From: DAOVRL01 sp964459805 | GTDB lineage: Bacteria > Planctomycetota > Phycisphaerae > Sedimentisphaerales > Anaerobacaceae | Assembly (NCBI GenBank): GCA_964459805.1 | Contig: CAYWOD010000074.1 | Coordinates: 1-15,113 of the forward strand | Reading direction: 5' to 3' | Length of the DNA stretch: 15,113 bases | Shown here: piece after piece, positions 7,760 through 15,089 of the stretch | How the letters are laid out: every line of letters starts with the position of its first letter | Numbering within the stretch: the first letter of the stretch is position 1 | The notes under the pieces: generated by a model | Seen by the model: only the letters and a program-made list of their open reading frames with translations | What the model was told of the DNA's origin: nothing | The model's database searches: none | Position numbers and translations under genes: made by a program

Positions 7760-9216
7760 CTATAGTCCGGATTGGGTGTCGTTGGGATCGGAGCGCCTAC
7801 GGAGTTTTGCCAATCGATCAGCAGATTGAGCAGCTCGTCCCTTTTCGCCTTATTTGTATTGGCCAGGTTCTTCGTTTCGCTGATGTCGCTTTCAAGGTCA
7901 TACAGCTCTATAGCATTGTTTGTGTCAATCGAGCCCTTGCCGCCGTCGAGCACCCATTCTTCGAAAAACAGCAGCAGTTTCCATCCGCCCTTGCGTACAA
8001 CGGCGACGGGCCTTGTCCTGAACTTCGAATCCCTCGCACCTGCGACATTGCCCTGCAAATAAGCAGGGAAGTGCCAGAAGACGGCCTCGCGGTTGAGCGT
8101 GGTTTGGCCCTTGAGCAAAGGGACGATACTCTCTCCGTCGAGAGTCTTGCCGGGCGGTTTTTTTGCTCCGGCCATCTCAAGTATAGTCGGGAAGAAATCA
8201 GTGCTGATAACCGGAGTATCACGCGTTGTGCCCGGCTTGACCACCCCCGGCCATTTAACAAACATCGGCTCTCGAATCCCGCCTTCATAGAACGTCCCCT
8301 TGAAGCCGCGCAGCGGATAATTCGAAGTCGCTCCGGCATATCCGCCATTATCGGAGAAGAACAAGACTATGGTGTTTTCCGTCAGTTTGAGCTCATCCAG
8401 CTTGTCCATCATCCGGCCAATACCCTCATCGACACTATCGACCATAGCGGCGTACTTCGGATTATCCTGGCCGTTGCTGGGCGGTTTGTCCTGATATTTT
8501 GCTATCAAGTCGGTCTTTGCCTGTATCGGCGTATGGACCGCGTAGTGCGTCATATACAGAAAGAAGGGTCTATCCTTATTTGCGTCGATGAACTTGAGCG
8601 CCTCATCGGTCAGACGGTCGGTGAGATATTCTCCATCCGGTCCGTTGGGCAGCTCGGGGTTCTTGTACGGGCTGAAATATCCTCCGGGAGGAGAGCCTGC
8701 ACTGAATCCCCCGACGTTGACATCAAAGCCCTGGCCTATTGGGCCAAGATCCGGATCCGTTCCCATGTGCCATTTGCCGATGCTAACACTGACATAGCCG
8801 GCGGCTCCGAGGGCTTCGGCAATTGTTATATGGTGCGAATCCAGCGTTGTATCATTTGCTATCGGTATGAGCCTTCGGTCGCTGGATGAGCCCCTGGCGG
8901 AATTGCCGACCGTATAGACACCATGGCGCGGGGAGTACTGGCCTGTCAAAAAGCACGCGCGCGTCGGAGCGCAGTTCGCTGCGTTGGCGTAGGCATTGGT
9001 GAAAACCATCCCTTCGCCGGCAAGATTGTCGATATTTGGGGTCTCATAGTACTCGCTGCCCATAAAGCCGACGTCTCTGGCGCCCATATCGTCAATCATG
9101 ATAAAAACAATGTTTGGCTTTTTAGCGCCCGTACGGACTTTTAGGGTCCGATTCGACAGCACGAATCCTCCGGCTCCAACGGCTGCACATTTTTTCAGAA
9201 AATCTCGACGATCCAT
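7753..9216 (-). CDS. Tat-exported sulfatase S6 (CAPTR; arylsulfatase A-like)
   Basis: The protein has 487 residues. The Tat leader MDRRDFLKK is followed by a Gly/Ala-rich stretch and an LSNR segment shared with its neighbours. Catalytic landmarks are Asp42-Asp43 (IDDMG), the formylglycine motif Cys82-A-P-T-Arg86, GKWH (Lys148, His150), His228 (AVHTP) and Asp289-Asn290 (SDNGG). YEGGIREP (310-317) and IELYDLESD (436-444) complete the fold, and the ending near NPDY is typical for its subgroup. It is the full-length relative of truncated S4. The start at 9216 is supported by AGAGGA upstream; longer in-frame readings run into the LamG gene. It is the first enzyme after the LamG gene and probably has good expression. 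Confidence 0.93.
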   Translation of the reverse strand: MDRRDFLKKCAAVGAGGFVLSNRTLKVRTGAKKPNIVFIMIDDMGARDVGFMGSEYYETPNIDNLAGEGMVFTNAYANAANCAPTRACFLTGQYSPRHGVYTVGNSARGSSSDRRLIPIANDTTLDSHHITIAEALGAAGYVSVSIGKWHMGTDPDLGPIGQGFDVNVGGFSAGSPPGGYFSPYKNPELPNGPDGEYLTDRLTDEALKFIDANKDRPFFLYMTHYAVHTPIQAKTDLIAKYQDKPPSNGQDNPKYAAMVDSVDEGIGRMMDKLDELKLTENTIVLFFSDNGGYAGATSNYPLRGFKGTFYEGGIREPMFVKWPGVVKPGTTRDTPVISTDFFPTILEMAGAKKPPGKTLDGESIVPLLKGQTTLNREAVFWHFPAYLQGNVAGARDSKFRTRPVAVVRKGGWKLLLFFEEWVLDGGKGSIDTNNAIELYDLESDISETKNLANTNKAKRDELLNLLIDWQNSVGAPIPTTPNPDYSG

Positions 9217-9221
9217 CTGTG

Positions 9222-9227
9222 TCCTCT
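9222..9227 (-). promoter_or_regulatory. Shine-Dalgarno site of S6
   Basis: AGAGGA on the minus strand lies 5 bases before the ATG at 9216. It fixes the start and excludes a 117-residue N-terminal extension that would only be LamG coding sequence in another frame. Confidence 0.7.
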
Positions 9228-9298
9228 TTTTGTGAACAAAACGTCCCGAATTGGACATACTCATAAACCGGCCAACACTCAACCTCGTACAAGAGCGA

Positions 9299-12200
9299 CT
9301 ACGGCCACAGTGACTCCTTAAGCCACCATTCTCCCACGATAGCAAAGTCTCTAAAGCCGATCCTACCATCTTCATACGGGTCCACGGGCGATAGGACCGG
9401 CTGCAACGGCTGATATAACCGGCTGCCGCCACCGCCGGCCAGGTACAATACCTCGGCATGCGACAGCGCATAATCATAGATACGGAAGTCATCAAGTTTG
9501 CCTTTGTAGTAGCCGCTTTCGCCGTCAGCTTGAGAGCCAATGGTTGAGCGGCCCGCCCCTGCGCCATCCATCAACTGGAAGGCATCGGTGTTTTGAGCTA
9601 CCAGCAGCCCATTATGGTATATCCTCATCACGCCGCGGTTGGCATCCTTGACAAAGGCATAGTGACTCCATCGGCCCATATCGTCCTCGGGTTTCTCCTG
9701 GATCCAGGCCAACCTGTCCCACGGCTCGTTGGCCTCTGTAGGTCCTGCGCCGAATTCCGCCCGACCGATAGTGTTGGGATTGGCGTTTGCATCGACGTGC
9801 ACCCACACCGAAACGGTCACTTCGCTGAGTATATTGCCGAACACATCATTCGGGACCGACACGGCAAAATTGCCGTCAAAGGCCAGGCAGTAGCCGTCAT
9901 AGCCCGAAGGGTCCCAGGCATTCGTTCCGTTCGGATCCACCGTTGCGTTATAATCCTTCCCGGAAGAATCATTTGCAACAGTGCCGGAGGTCTCGTCGAA
10001 CTTGTAATAGGCCGCCAGACGGTTGTCGTTGGGTTCGGTCGCCACAACGTCGTAGTCGCCGGCCATCCAGTAACGCAAAATTACGTCAAGGTCGGTAAAA
10101 TCAGTAACGCAGTCATCGTTGAAACTCGCCACGGCATACTCAGACAGGCACCTGGGCGGATAAAGCCGAATGTCGTCGATATACACCGTACCCGAACCGC
10201 TACCAAGGAAGCCGATAATGACCTTCTTGACCTTTGTCAAATCTACGCCGTCATCATTGAAATCCTGCAGAGCAATATTCCAAACGTGCCGGCTTTCCTG
10301 CGCCAGATCATTCGTATCGCCGTATGTTACCGCAGCGCTATTGCCGTCTGCGTCTTCGAGAGCCGCATACATCCAGTCGGCAGAGTTATTAGCATCGCCG
10401 CGGAATTCCAGTGCCAGTGCTTTAACACCACCTGCCGTCCAATCGACAGCCGCGTCATAGATCAGTTCAGCTTCCGAGTAGGACGGCGATTCGTTATTGT
10501 CATACATATACCGCATCGAGTTGCCGGCGAACTCGGTCTCAAGGAAGATAGTCGAGCCGGTGGCGTTGGCGCCGCCGTCCTTCCACGTACCCAGAAGGCT
10601 CGGCTCATTCGGGCCGGATGTGCTCACGTACCGATCAAAATCATCAACGACGTGATAGTCTTTTACCTCAAAGCTCCAGAGGTCGCCCGGCCACGCACAG
10701 GGGTCGTTGGCCTCATCGACACGCCAGTAGTAGGTCCGGCCTAATTCAACGGGTACGGGGCCGAAGCTGTTGGAATCAAGAGGTTGATCTTCGCTAACGA
10801 GAGATAAGCTGTCTGAATCGGTGCCGAAGTACACATCGTGCGAAGCGGCATATCTGCCGGCCTGCCAGCTAAGCATCACGCTTGTGCCCTCATACTGAGC
10901 GCCATCGGCCGGACTCGGGTTACTGGCTTCTCGATGCAGGGCCAATTGGCGTATCTCGGCCTGCGAGAGAACACGGTCGTAAATCCGAACGTCGTCCAAA
11001 TCACCGGCAAAGGGGGTAGGGGTGCCTGTGCCGCCGTCGAACGAGCCTGCTTCGGAGCGCGCCCCGATGAAACCGTAGCGTGTAGTTCCGGTCCCAAAAG
11101 TGCTGCCGTTGACCACCTGTGCATCCTGGCGCCCGTCGATATAGATGCTCACCGTGCCTTTATCGAATACCCCGGCGACATGGTGCCACTGCCCGTCGTC
11201 AACGCGCTTGGCGCTGCCCAGATCCACCTGGTCCGCGTCTGTCATGACACTCCAGCCTATCTGACCGGCGCCGCCGCCGTTGCCGTTGACCTCAAGCCGC
11301 CAATACTCACTGCGGTCAAACGAAGCGATTGCCTGGTTCCCGCTATTGCCGGTTCGAACCCAGGCCATAACGGTGACTTCCTTGAGACCGCTACTGTCGT
11401 AATGCAGGTTCTCGATAGCCACCCAGTCATCTACACCGTCCAACTGAAGCGCATCGCCGTCATGTCCGGGCACCCACTGCGGATCACCTTTGAGTGTGCC
11501 ATAGTTGTCATAACCCGAATAATCGCGGGCGACAACACTCGAACCCTCATCATCCAGCTTCCACCAGCCAACAAGGCTGAGATCAACAATCGGCGTAAAG
11601 GGCCTTGTTGTGAAGCTCCAGACCGGCCCTTTCTCTACTGCCGAATCGCTCTTGACCGTGTCAATCCGCCAGTAGTAAGTAGTGCCCAGCAGGCGAGGCC
11701 CGGGAGTGTAGCTTGTCTCGTCCTCCTGGCCTCTATACGTACCGCCGGTGCCGGCGTTTACGTCCTCAAAACTCTGACCCAGGTACACCTGATGGTAATC
11801 ACCATCCAAACCCATCTGCCAGCTAAGGGTCACATCGGTATCCAAGAGTTTGGTGCCGTCAGCCGGGCTGGGGTCCCAGGCGGTTGCCTCGGGAACCGTG
11901 AAGCTCCAGATCCCGCTCGGCCACGGAGTTGCCGGGTGTAGATCATTGACCTCGACGATCCGCCAGTAGTAAATCTTGCCTACATCTAAAACCGGAACAT
12001 AATAGAACTCATTGCTGGTCAGGCCCAGGGACGCGGCGCCGCTGCCGGCATCTACGTCCTCGAAATTATCGCTGAGGTACACATCGTGCCCGTCCACACT
12101 GGCGGCATATCTTCCCCGCTCCCAGGTAAGCGGCACGCTTGTCTTGTCAAGCGTGGCGCCGTCAGCCGGCGAGACCAAGGTGGCCTCTCCAGACTGGGCC

Positions 12201-12829
12201 AGCGCTTTTATCTCAGCGGGCGTCAATGCTCTGTCGTAGATACGGACGTCGTCGATGTCACCGGCGAACCAGTTGGCTGTGTTTCTGTTCACCCCCACGG
12301 CAAAGCGTCCGAACACAACATCAGCGGCCGCTAAGGTCCCGACCGAAGCCCCTTTATGGTAGAGCGTCGTGGTAGTACCATCACAGGTTGCAGCAAGATG
12401 AACCCAATCCGTGGTAACGGGGCCGAACAGCTCGTCATCGCTGCCGCGGTATCGGTAATTGTCCTGACCGTCCACATCAAACTGAAAATCACCGCCGCTG
12501 CTGTTATTGTTGAACAGGCTGCTATACTGGTCCTGTCCCAACGTATCCGTCCGCACCCACAATGCCACAGTGTAGGCCGACCAGGTTTCTTCGGCAAAAT
12601 CATATTCAACGTAGTCATCGACGCCGTCGAGGTCAATTGCCTGGCCGTCATAGCCGCCCGTGTAGGTCGGCCCGCCATTCTCTGCTCCGTGGCGAGCGTA
12701 GCCGGACGAATCGTTGGCATTGCCGTCAAACTTCCACCAACAGACAAGATTAGGATCAGCGGCTCCGGCACCGGGAGCCAGGGCGAGAACAAGGACAAAA
12801 GAAGCTAAAAGAATCGCTTTCTTACACAT
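9299..12829 (-). CDS. Secreted multi-domain LamG/FnIII-like glycan-binding protein with dockerin-like ending
   Basis: The protein has 1176 residues. A Sec signal peptide (1-24) ends at AGA before ADPN. The order is LamG 1 (about 28-215), two FnIII-like modules (217-312, 318-408), LamG 2 (416-632), a third FnIII-like module (636-723), a jelly-roll-like segment that may be a carbohydrate-binding module (725-893), a dockerin-like EF-hand (897-925), LamG 3 (936-1131) and a final EF-hand-like segment (1147-1176). Each LamG domain ends with the same signature, DDVRIYDR or DDFRIYDY followed by AEI/AEV (192-208, 611-627, 1112-1126). The FnIII-like modules carry SPADG and YYWR. No catalytic residues or hydrolase motif were recognised, so the likely role is binding a polysaccharide or another cell-surface component outside the cell. 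It is the first gene of the sulfatase run. Laminarin- or GAG-binding specificity cannot be read from the sequence. Confidence 0.88.
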   Translation of the reverse strand: MCKKAILLASFVLVLALAPGAGAADPNLVCWWKFDGNANDSSGYARHGAENGGPTYTGGYDGQAIDLDGVDDYVEYDFAEETWSAYTVALWVRTDTLGQDQYSSLFNNNSSGGDFQFDVDGQDNYRYRGSDDELFGPVTTDWVHLAATCDGTTTTLYHKGASVGTLAAADVVFGRFAVGVNRNTANWFAGDIDDVRIYDRALTPAEIKALAQSGEATLVSPADGATLDKTSVPLTWERGRYAASVDGHDVYLSDNFEDVDAGSGAASLGLTSNEFYYVPVLDVGKIYYWRIVEVNDLHPATPWPSGIWSFTVPEATAWDPSPADGTKLLDTDVTLSWQMGLDGDYHQVYLGQSFEDVNAGTGGTYRGQEDETSYTPGPRLLGTTYYWRIDTVKSDSAVEKGPVWSFTTRPFTPIVDLSLVGWWKLDDEGSSVVARDYSGYDNYGTLKGDPQWVPGHDGDALQLDGVDDWVAIENLHYDSSGLKEVTVMAWVRTGNSGNQAIASFDRSEYWRLEVNGNGGGAGQIGWSVMTDADQVDLGSAKRVDDGQWHHVAGVFDKGTVSIYIDGRQDAQVVNGSTFGTGTTRYGFIGARSEAGSFDGGTGTPTPFAGDLDDVRIYDRVLSQAEIRQLALHREASNPSPADGAQYEGTSVMLSWQAGRYAASHDVYFGTDSDSLSLVSEDQPLDSNSFGPVPVELGRTYYWRVDEANDPCAWPGDLWSFEVKDYHVVDDFDRYVSTSGPNEPSLLGTWKDGGANATGSTIFLETEFAGNSMRYMYDNNESPSYSEAELIYDAAVDWTAGGVKALALEFRGDANNSADWMYAALEDADGNSAAVTYGDTNDLAQESRHVWNIALQDFNDDGVDLTKVKKVIIGFLGSGSGTVYIDDIRLYPPRCLSEYAVASFNDDCVTDFTDLDVILRYWMAGDYDVVATEPNDNRLAAYYKFDETSGTVANDSSGKDYNATVDPNGTNAWDPSGYDGYCLAFDGNFAVSVPNDVFGNILSEVTVSVWVHVDANANPNTIGRAEFGAGPTEANEPWDRLAWIQEKPEDDMGRWSHYAFVKDANRGVMRIYHNGLLVAQNTDAFQLMDGAGAGRSTIGSQADGESGYYKGKLDDFRIYDYALSHAEVLYLAGGGGSRLYQPLQPVLSPVDPYEDGRIGFRDFAIVGEWWLKESLWP
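9302..9391 (-). other. C-terminal dockerin-like EF-hand segment
   Basis: Residues 1147-1176 of the LamG protein read as the second half of a planctomycete dockerin-like pair: DPYEDGRIGFRDFAIVGEWW followed by LKESLWP. The Asp/Glu-rich loop is degenerate compared with a canonical calcium loop. The LWP ending is one I associate with Sedimentisphaerales-type secreted proteins. It may be an anchoring or calcium-binding tail. Confidence 0.6.
10055..10141 (-). other. Internal dockerin-like EF-hand segment
   Basis: Residues 897-925 of the LamG protein contain FNDDCVTDFTDLDVILRYW, a good match to one dockerin type I repeat (acidic calcium loop, then a short helix). Its partner repeat is not adjacent but about 220 residues downstream, beyond LamG 3. 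Confidence 0.65.
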
Positions 12830-12834
12830 AACAA

Positions 12835-12840
12835 CCCTCC
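12835..12840 (-). promoter_or_regulatory. Shine-Dalgarno site of the LamG gene
   Basis: GGAGGG on the minus strand lies 5 bases before the ATG at 12829. That start begins directly with the basic n-region of the signal peptide and is preferred over an in-frame ATG at 12880. Confidence 0.8.
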
Positions 12841-12910
12841 CGATAAGGTCGCACCTGACGTGCCTGATATAGAATAACACGCCAATTTGTTAGAAACAGG
12901 CCAAAAACTG

Positions 12911-12933
12911 CACTCGCCAAAGAGAAGCGAGCG
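12911..12933 (-). terminator. Attenuator-like hairpin in the LamG leader
   Basis: On the minus strand CGCTCGC pairs with GCGAGTG (one G:T) around a 9-base loop. Three bases later comes a run of five Ts. It lies between the promoter and the start codon, so it could act as a weak intrinsic attenuator. The T-run is short and the offset is not ideal, so it may just be leader structure. Confidence 0.35.
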
Positions 12934-12951
12934 TACGCACGATCACATTAT

Positions 12952-12980
12952 AGTATACCACATCCGGTCTCTTTTGACAA
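12952..12980 (-). promoter_or_regulatory. Sigma70-type promoter of the LamG-sulfatase operon
   Basis: On the minus strand TTGTCA (12980-12975) and TATACT (12957-12952) are separated by exactly 17 bases. Each hexamer matches its consensus at five of six positions. Transcription would start near 12945, giving a leader of about 115 nt. It is the best promoter-like match I found in the window. Confidence 0.7.
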
Positions 12981-13172
12981 GCATTCTTTGTGGTGGTGCT
13001 TGAATGTGGGCGGATTTTGCGGCAAAACGGGTTTTGATCGGCGCAAGCGCGCTCCCTGGCGGCTGCGCCCGACAAGAAGTCCAAAATCAAACGCATCGGA
13101 TGTACAACTGTGTGCTTCAGAGAGATGTTTCCGAAGACTCGCCCGAAGGCCCTGGCCCCAGGGGCCGACGCG

Positions 13173-13231
13173 GCAATCTCAAACCGCTCGAACGCTGGAG
13201 ATTGCTTCGTCGTTCCACCCCTTGCAATGAC
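13173..13231. repeat. REP-like palindromic repeat (GCAATCTC/GAGATTGC)
   Basis: GCAATCTC (13173-13180) is followed by its reverse complement GAGATTGC (13198-13205), and ATTGC (13201-13205) is mirrored by GCAAT (13224-13228). The right part, GAGATTGCTTCGTCG through GCAATGAC, matches a repeat common in many environmental bacteria whose translation reads like VIARSEATKQS. Here one frame reads VIARGGTTKQS. It lies between two operons, the usual place for such elements. Confidence 0.65.
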
Positions 13232-13295
13232 ATCCACAGGTTTAATCTTGACAGACCACTACCCTTGGCCGATATGCCGGGTCGCAAGCCCGCAG

Positions 13296-14729
13296 TTATC
13301 CTTCCTCCACGAGGTTCATTCCCATCAGCGCGCAGAGGTCCCTGGTGCTCTCAAGATGATCGCCGTAGAAAACCACGCGATGCAGCAGCGTCATCATGTC
13401 CTGACCGAGCACGCCGCCGCCCCAGGCGCGGGCCATTTGCCGGGCATCTCGAACCTCGGTAGTAATCTGCGTTCGGCAGCCGCGGTCGAAGTAATCGGTC
13501 AGCTCGATGATCTTGCCCGTGGAAATGAGCATCGTATCAAGGTTGGCCAGTTTTGAGCAGGTGATCCGCTGTCCGACGCGCATCTGCACCTCGAGCGAGA
13601 CGCCCTGATTGGTGTCGCACTGGGTTCGAATGATAAATGGCGCCCGTTTGCCGGCCGGACCGTCTAACTTCGTCGTCGACGTGCAGTGGGCGTGAATAAC
13701 GGCGCTCTTCGACGTATCGAACAGCGGGTCGCTGATAAAGCCCGGCACGCCGAAGGCATAGCTGAACATGAGCATCGTCAGCGTCGAATCCATATCGCCC
13801 TCGCACGCCCCGACCAGCCCAAGGTCATTGAGCTTGCTGAACGCCAGGCAGCCCTTGGCCGGCGAACCCATGCAATGCGAGCTTGTGACCGCTCGAGCGC
13901 CTCGGTCGATCATGATTTTCTTCAAGGCCAGGTACAGCCTCGCCGAATTGCAGATATCTTCACGACCCGGCTCGACGATCTTCTTGGCCGGGCCGATCCA
14001 GTAGCGCTGCGCCTCCGCCTCGGCCGCCTTCGGATCGACCGCTTTGTGCGCCTGGATGATCTGTTGGGCGGTCATGGGGATAAATTCCGCGCCGAGCTGC
14101 TGCTTGACTTTCTCGGCCGAGCAGGCCACCGCCGTGCCCTTGGGCCGTCCGACCACGATGACTCGCGATTGCCGCATACGCACGGGCACTCGCAGCAGCG
14201 CCACCGCCCGATCCAGCTCACCAAGATCGCTGCTGGTCAGCAGTATGACCTTTCTGCCGGCCTTTTGCCACGTCGGCACATACATCCAGTCGTGTCCGCT
14301 GAACGGCTGTGAGAAGATCGCCGTTGGCAAACCCGTATCGACCAGTTTTAGCAATGGCTGGCCGCTGCCGAAACTCAGATGGATAAGCAAAAGCGCATCG
14401 GCGCCGCCCAGGCCGGCCGCCAGCTTCTCGGCGGCGGGCACGGTGTTGGGGACCAGTTCGCCGCCCACGAACTCCACATCGCCCAGCCGAGTCCGCACAC
14501 CCGCAAGATATTCCTTGAACCGGGCTACCTCAGCCGGTGCATCAAAAAGCGGCGTAGGCCACGCGCCGCCCGTGCCGACATAAACAACATGTATCCTGAC
14601 CGGCTTCATTTCGGGCCAGCCGGCCTCTTCGGCGGCCGCCAACGGCCGAACGGCAAGACCGCCCGACAGAAACACCCCGCCCGTCGCCGCAGCCGTACCG
14701 AGAAACTCGCGCCTGGAAATTCCGTCCAT
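13296..14729 (-). CDS. Tat-exported FucI/AraA-like sugar isomerase homologue
   Basis: The protein has 477 residues. A Tat signal (SRREFL, residues 5-10) is followed by a hydrophobic stretch and an AAA site near 31-33, so export and cleavage are likely. The rest resembles the L-fucose/L-arabinose isomerase superfamily, in particular the broad FucI-like group (COG2407). An N-terminal alpha/beta domain is followed by ACEGD (Glu310), ISD (Asp334) and HAHC (His346, His348), the expected metal-binding and active-site cluster. The C-terminal HRVVFYGDH (His450) fits the family's closing motif. The family interconverts aldoses and ketoses in the cytoplasm, so the reaction here is unproven and the export signal is unusual. 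It lies upstream of the sulfatase operon on the same strand, separated by a repeat and a promoter, so it is probably a separate unit. Other families sharing this fold remain possible. Confidence 0.78.
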   Translation of the reverse strand: MDGISRREFLGTAAATGGVFLSGGLAVRPLAAAEEAGWPEMKPVRIHVVYVGTGGAWPTPLFDAPAEVARFKEYLAGVRTRLGDVEFVGGELVPNTVPAAEKLAAGLGGADALLLIHLSFGSGQPLLKLVDTGLPTAIFSQPFSGHDWMYVPTWQKAGRKVILLTSSDLGELDRAVALLRVPVRMRQSRVIVVGRPKGTAVACSAEKVKQQLGAEFIPMTAQQIIQAHKAVDPKAAEAEAQRYWIGPAKKIVEPGREDICNSARLYLALKKIMIDRGARAVTSSHCMGSPAKGCLAFSKLNDLGLVGACEGDMDSTLTMLMFSYAFGVPGFISDPLFDTSKSAVIHAHCTSTTKLDGPAGKRAPFIIRTQCDTNQGVSLEVQMRVGQRITCSKLANLDTMLISTGKIIELTDYFDRGCRTQITTEVRDARQMARAWGGGVLGQDMMTLLHRVVFYGDHLESTRDLCALMGMNLVEEG

Positions 14730-14733
14730 AATA

Positions 14734-14742
14734 TCACCTCCT
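14734..14742 (-). promoter_or_regulatory. Perfect Shine-Dalgarno site of the isomerase gene
   Basis: AGGAGGTGA on the minus strand lies directly upstream of the ATG at 14729 (four bases after the 9-mer, seven after AGGAGG). It is the strongest ribosome site in the window and fixes the start. Confidence 0.9.
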
Positions 14743-14783
14743 GTTGTCTGATTCTGAGATTTCCCATTCGTATATATACAACC

Positions 14784-14796
14784 AGGCCACTGGCCT
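14784..14796. repeat. 13-bp palindrome between promoter candidate and start of the isomerase gene
   Basis: AGGCCA and TGGCCT flank a central C as a perfect inverted repeat. It lies just downstream of the candidate -10 box, where an operator could act. No regulator is encoded nearby. Confidence 0.3.
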
Positions 14797-14806
14797 TATG
14801 TCCGGT

Positions 14807-14835
14807 AGAATATCAACTTTATCCTGAAAACTCAA
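14807..14835 (-). promoter_or_regulatory. Weak promoter candidate for the isomerase gene
   Basis: On the minus strand TTGAGT (14835-14830) and TATTCT (14812-14807) are 17 bases apart. Each matches consensus at four of six positions. The placement about 80 bases before the start codon is reasonable, but such matches occur by chance. Confidence 0.3.
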
Positions 14836-15089
14836 ACTTTCTGACTGGTTCTCCCGTCCGGAAAAGGCGCAACAACGCAAAGTTGGGCGCTGATCGCCAA
14901 TCTTATGAGGTGCCTCAACCATCATAGCGGCAAAAAATCCGTGAAAACTCGCCCCCGATGCGGTACTCTTACTCAATCGAAGCGCCCACCAGAGACGTCG
15001 GGCGCTGTACAATGATAATCCGATGATATATCGATTATAAGATGCGTAACACGACTACTACTCCATTACATTTGCTTTTGTGAGTTGTC

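Larger units (their letters stand above)
1081..12829 (-). other. Putative operon: LamG protein plus sulfatase array
   Basis: All genes from the LamG protein down to S1 lie on the minus strand. Spacings are 82 bp (LamG to S6), 212 bp (S6 to S5, occupied by a sulfatase remnant), 37 bp (S5 to S4), an ATGA overlap (S4 to S3), 50 bp (S3 to S2) and 17 bp (S2 to S1). The only convincing promoter lies upstream of the LamG gene, and I saw no hairpin followed by a T-run between the genes. Co-transcription is inferred. Internal promoters, especially in the 82-bp and 212-bp gaps, cannot be excluded. Confidence 0.65.
12830..13295. other. Intergenic region between the isomerase and LamG genes
   Basis: This 466-bp stretch shows no credible gene. 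Read towards the LamG gene it holds GC-rich inverted repeats (for example GGCCCC/GGGGCC at 13154-13166 and GGCGCA/TGCGCC at 13040-13069), the REP-like element (13173-13231), the promoter (12952-12980), a leader hairpin (12911-12933) and the ribosome site. The short minus-strand open frame here translates the REP element (a GGTTKQS-type peptide) and is not a gene. Confidence 0.7.

Noticed and set aside
6137..7765. Plus-strand open frame of 542 codons opposite S5
   Set aside because: It is antisense to a sulfatase with clear catalytic motifs and Tat leader. Its translation shows no domain and matches what high-GC codon bias produces on the opposite strand.
9186..9216. Lipoprotein signal suggested by the Cys after the Tat motif in the sulfatases
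   Set aside because: The residues before the Cys (for example FLKK) do not form a lipobox, and the Cys precedes the hydrophobic stretch instead of following it.
7660..11941. Other long plus-strand open frames (7660-8889, 9593-10744, 10838-11941)
   Set aside because: All lie opposite S6 or the LamG gene, show no recognisable motif or ribosome site, and are best explained as shadows.
9299..12829. LamG protein as a laminarinase or other glycoside hydrolase
   Set aside because: LamG, FnIII-like and dockerin-like modules fill the protein and no catalytic acid pair or hydrolase motif was recognised.
14734..15012. Minus-strand 92-codon open frame before the isomerase gene
   Set aside because: It ends exactly on the isomerase ribosome site, has no Shine-Dalgarno site or family motif, and its composition is unlike its neighbours.
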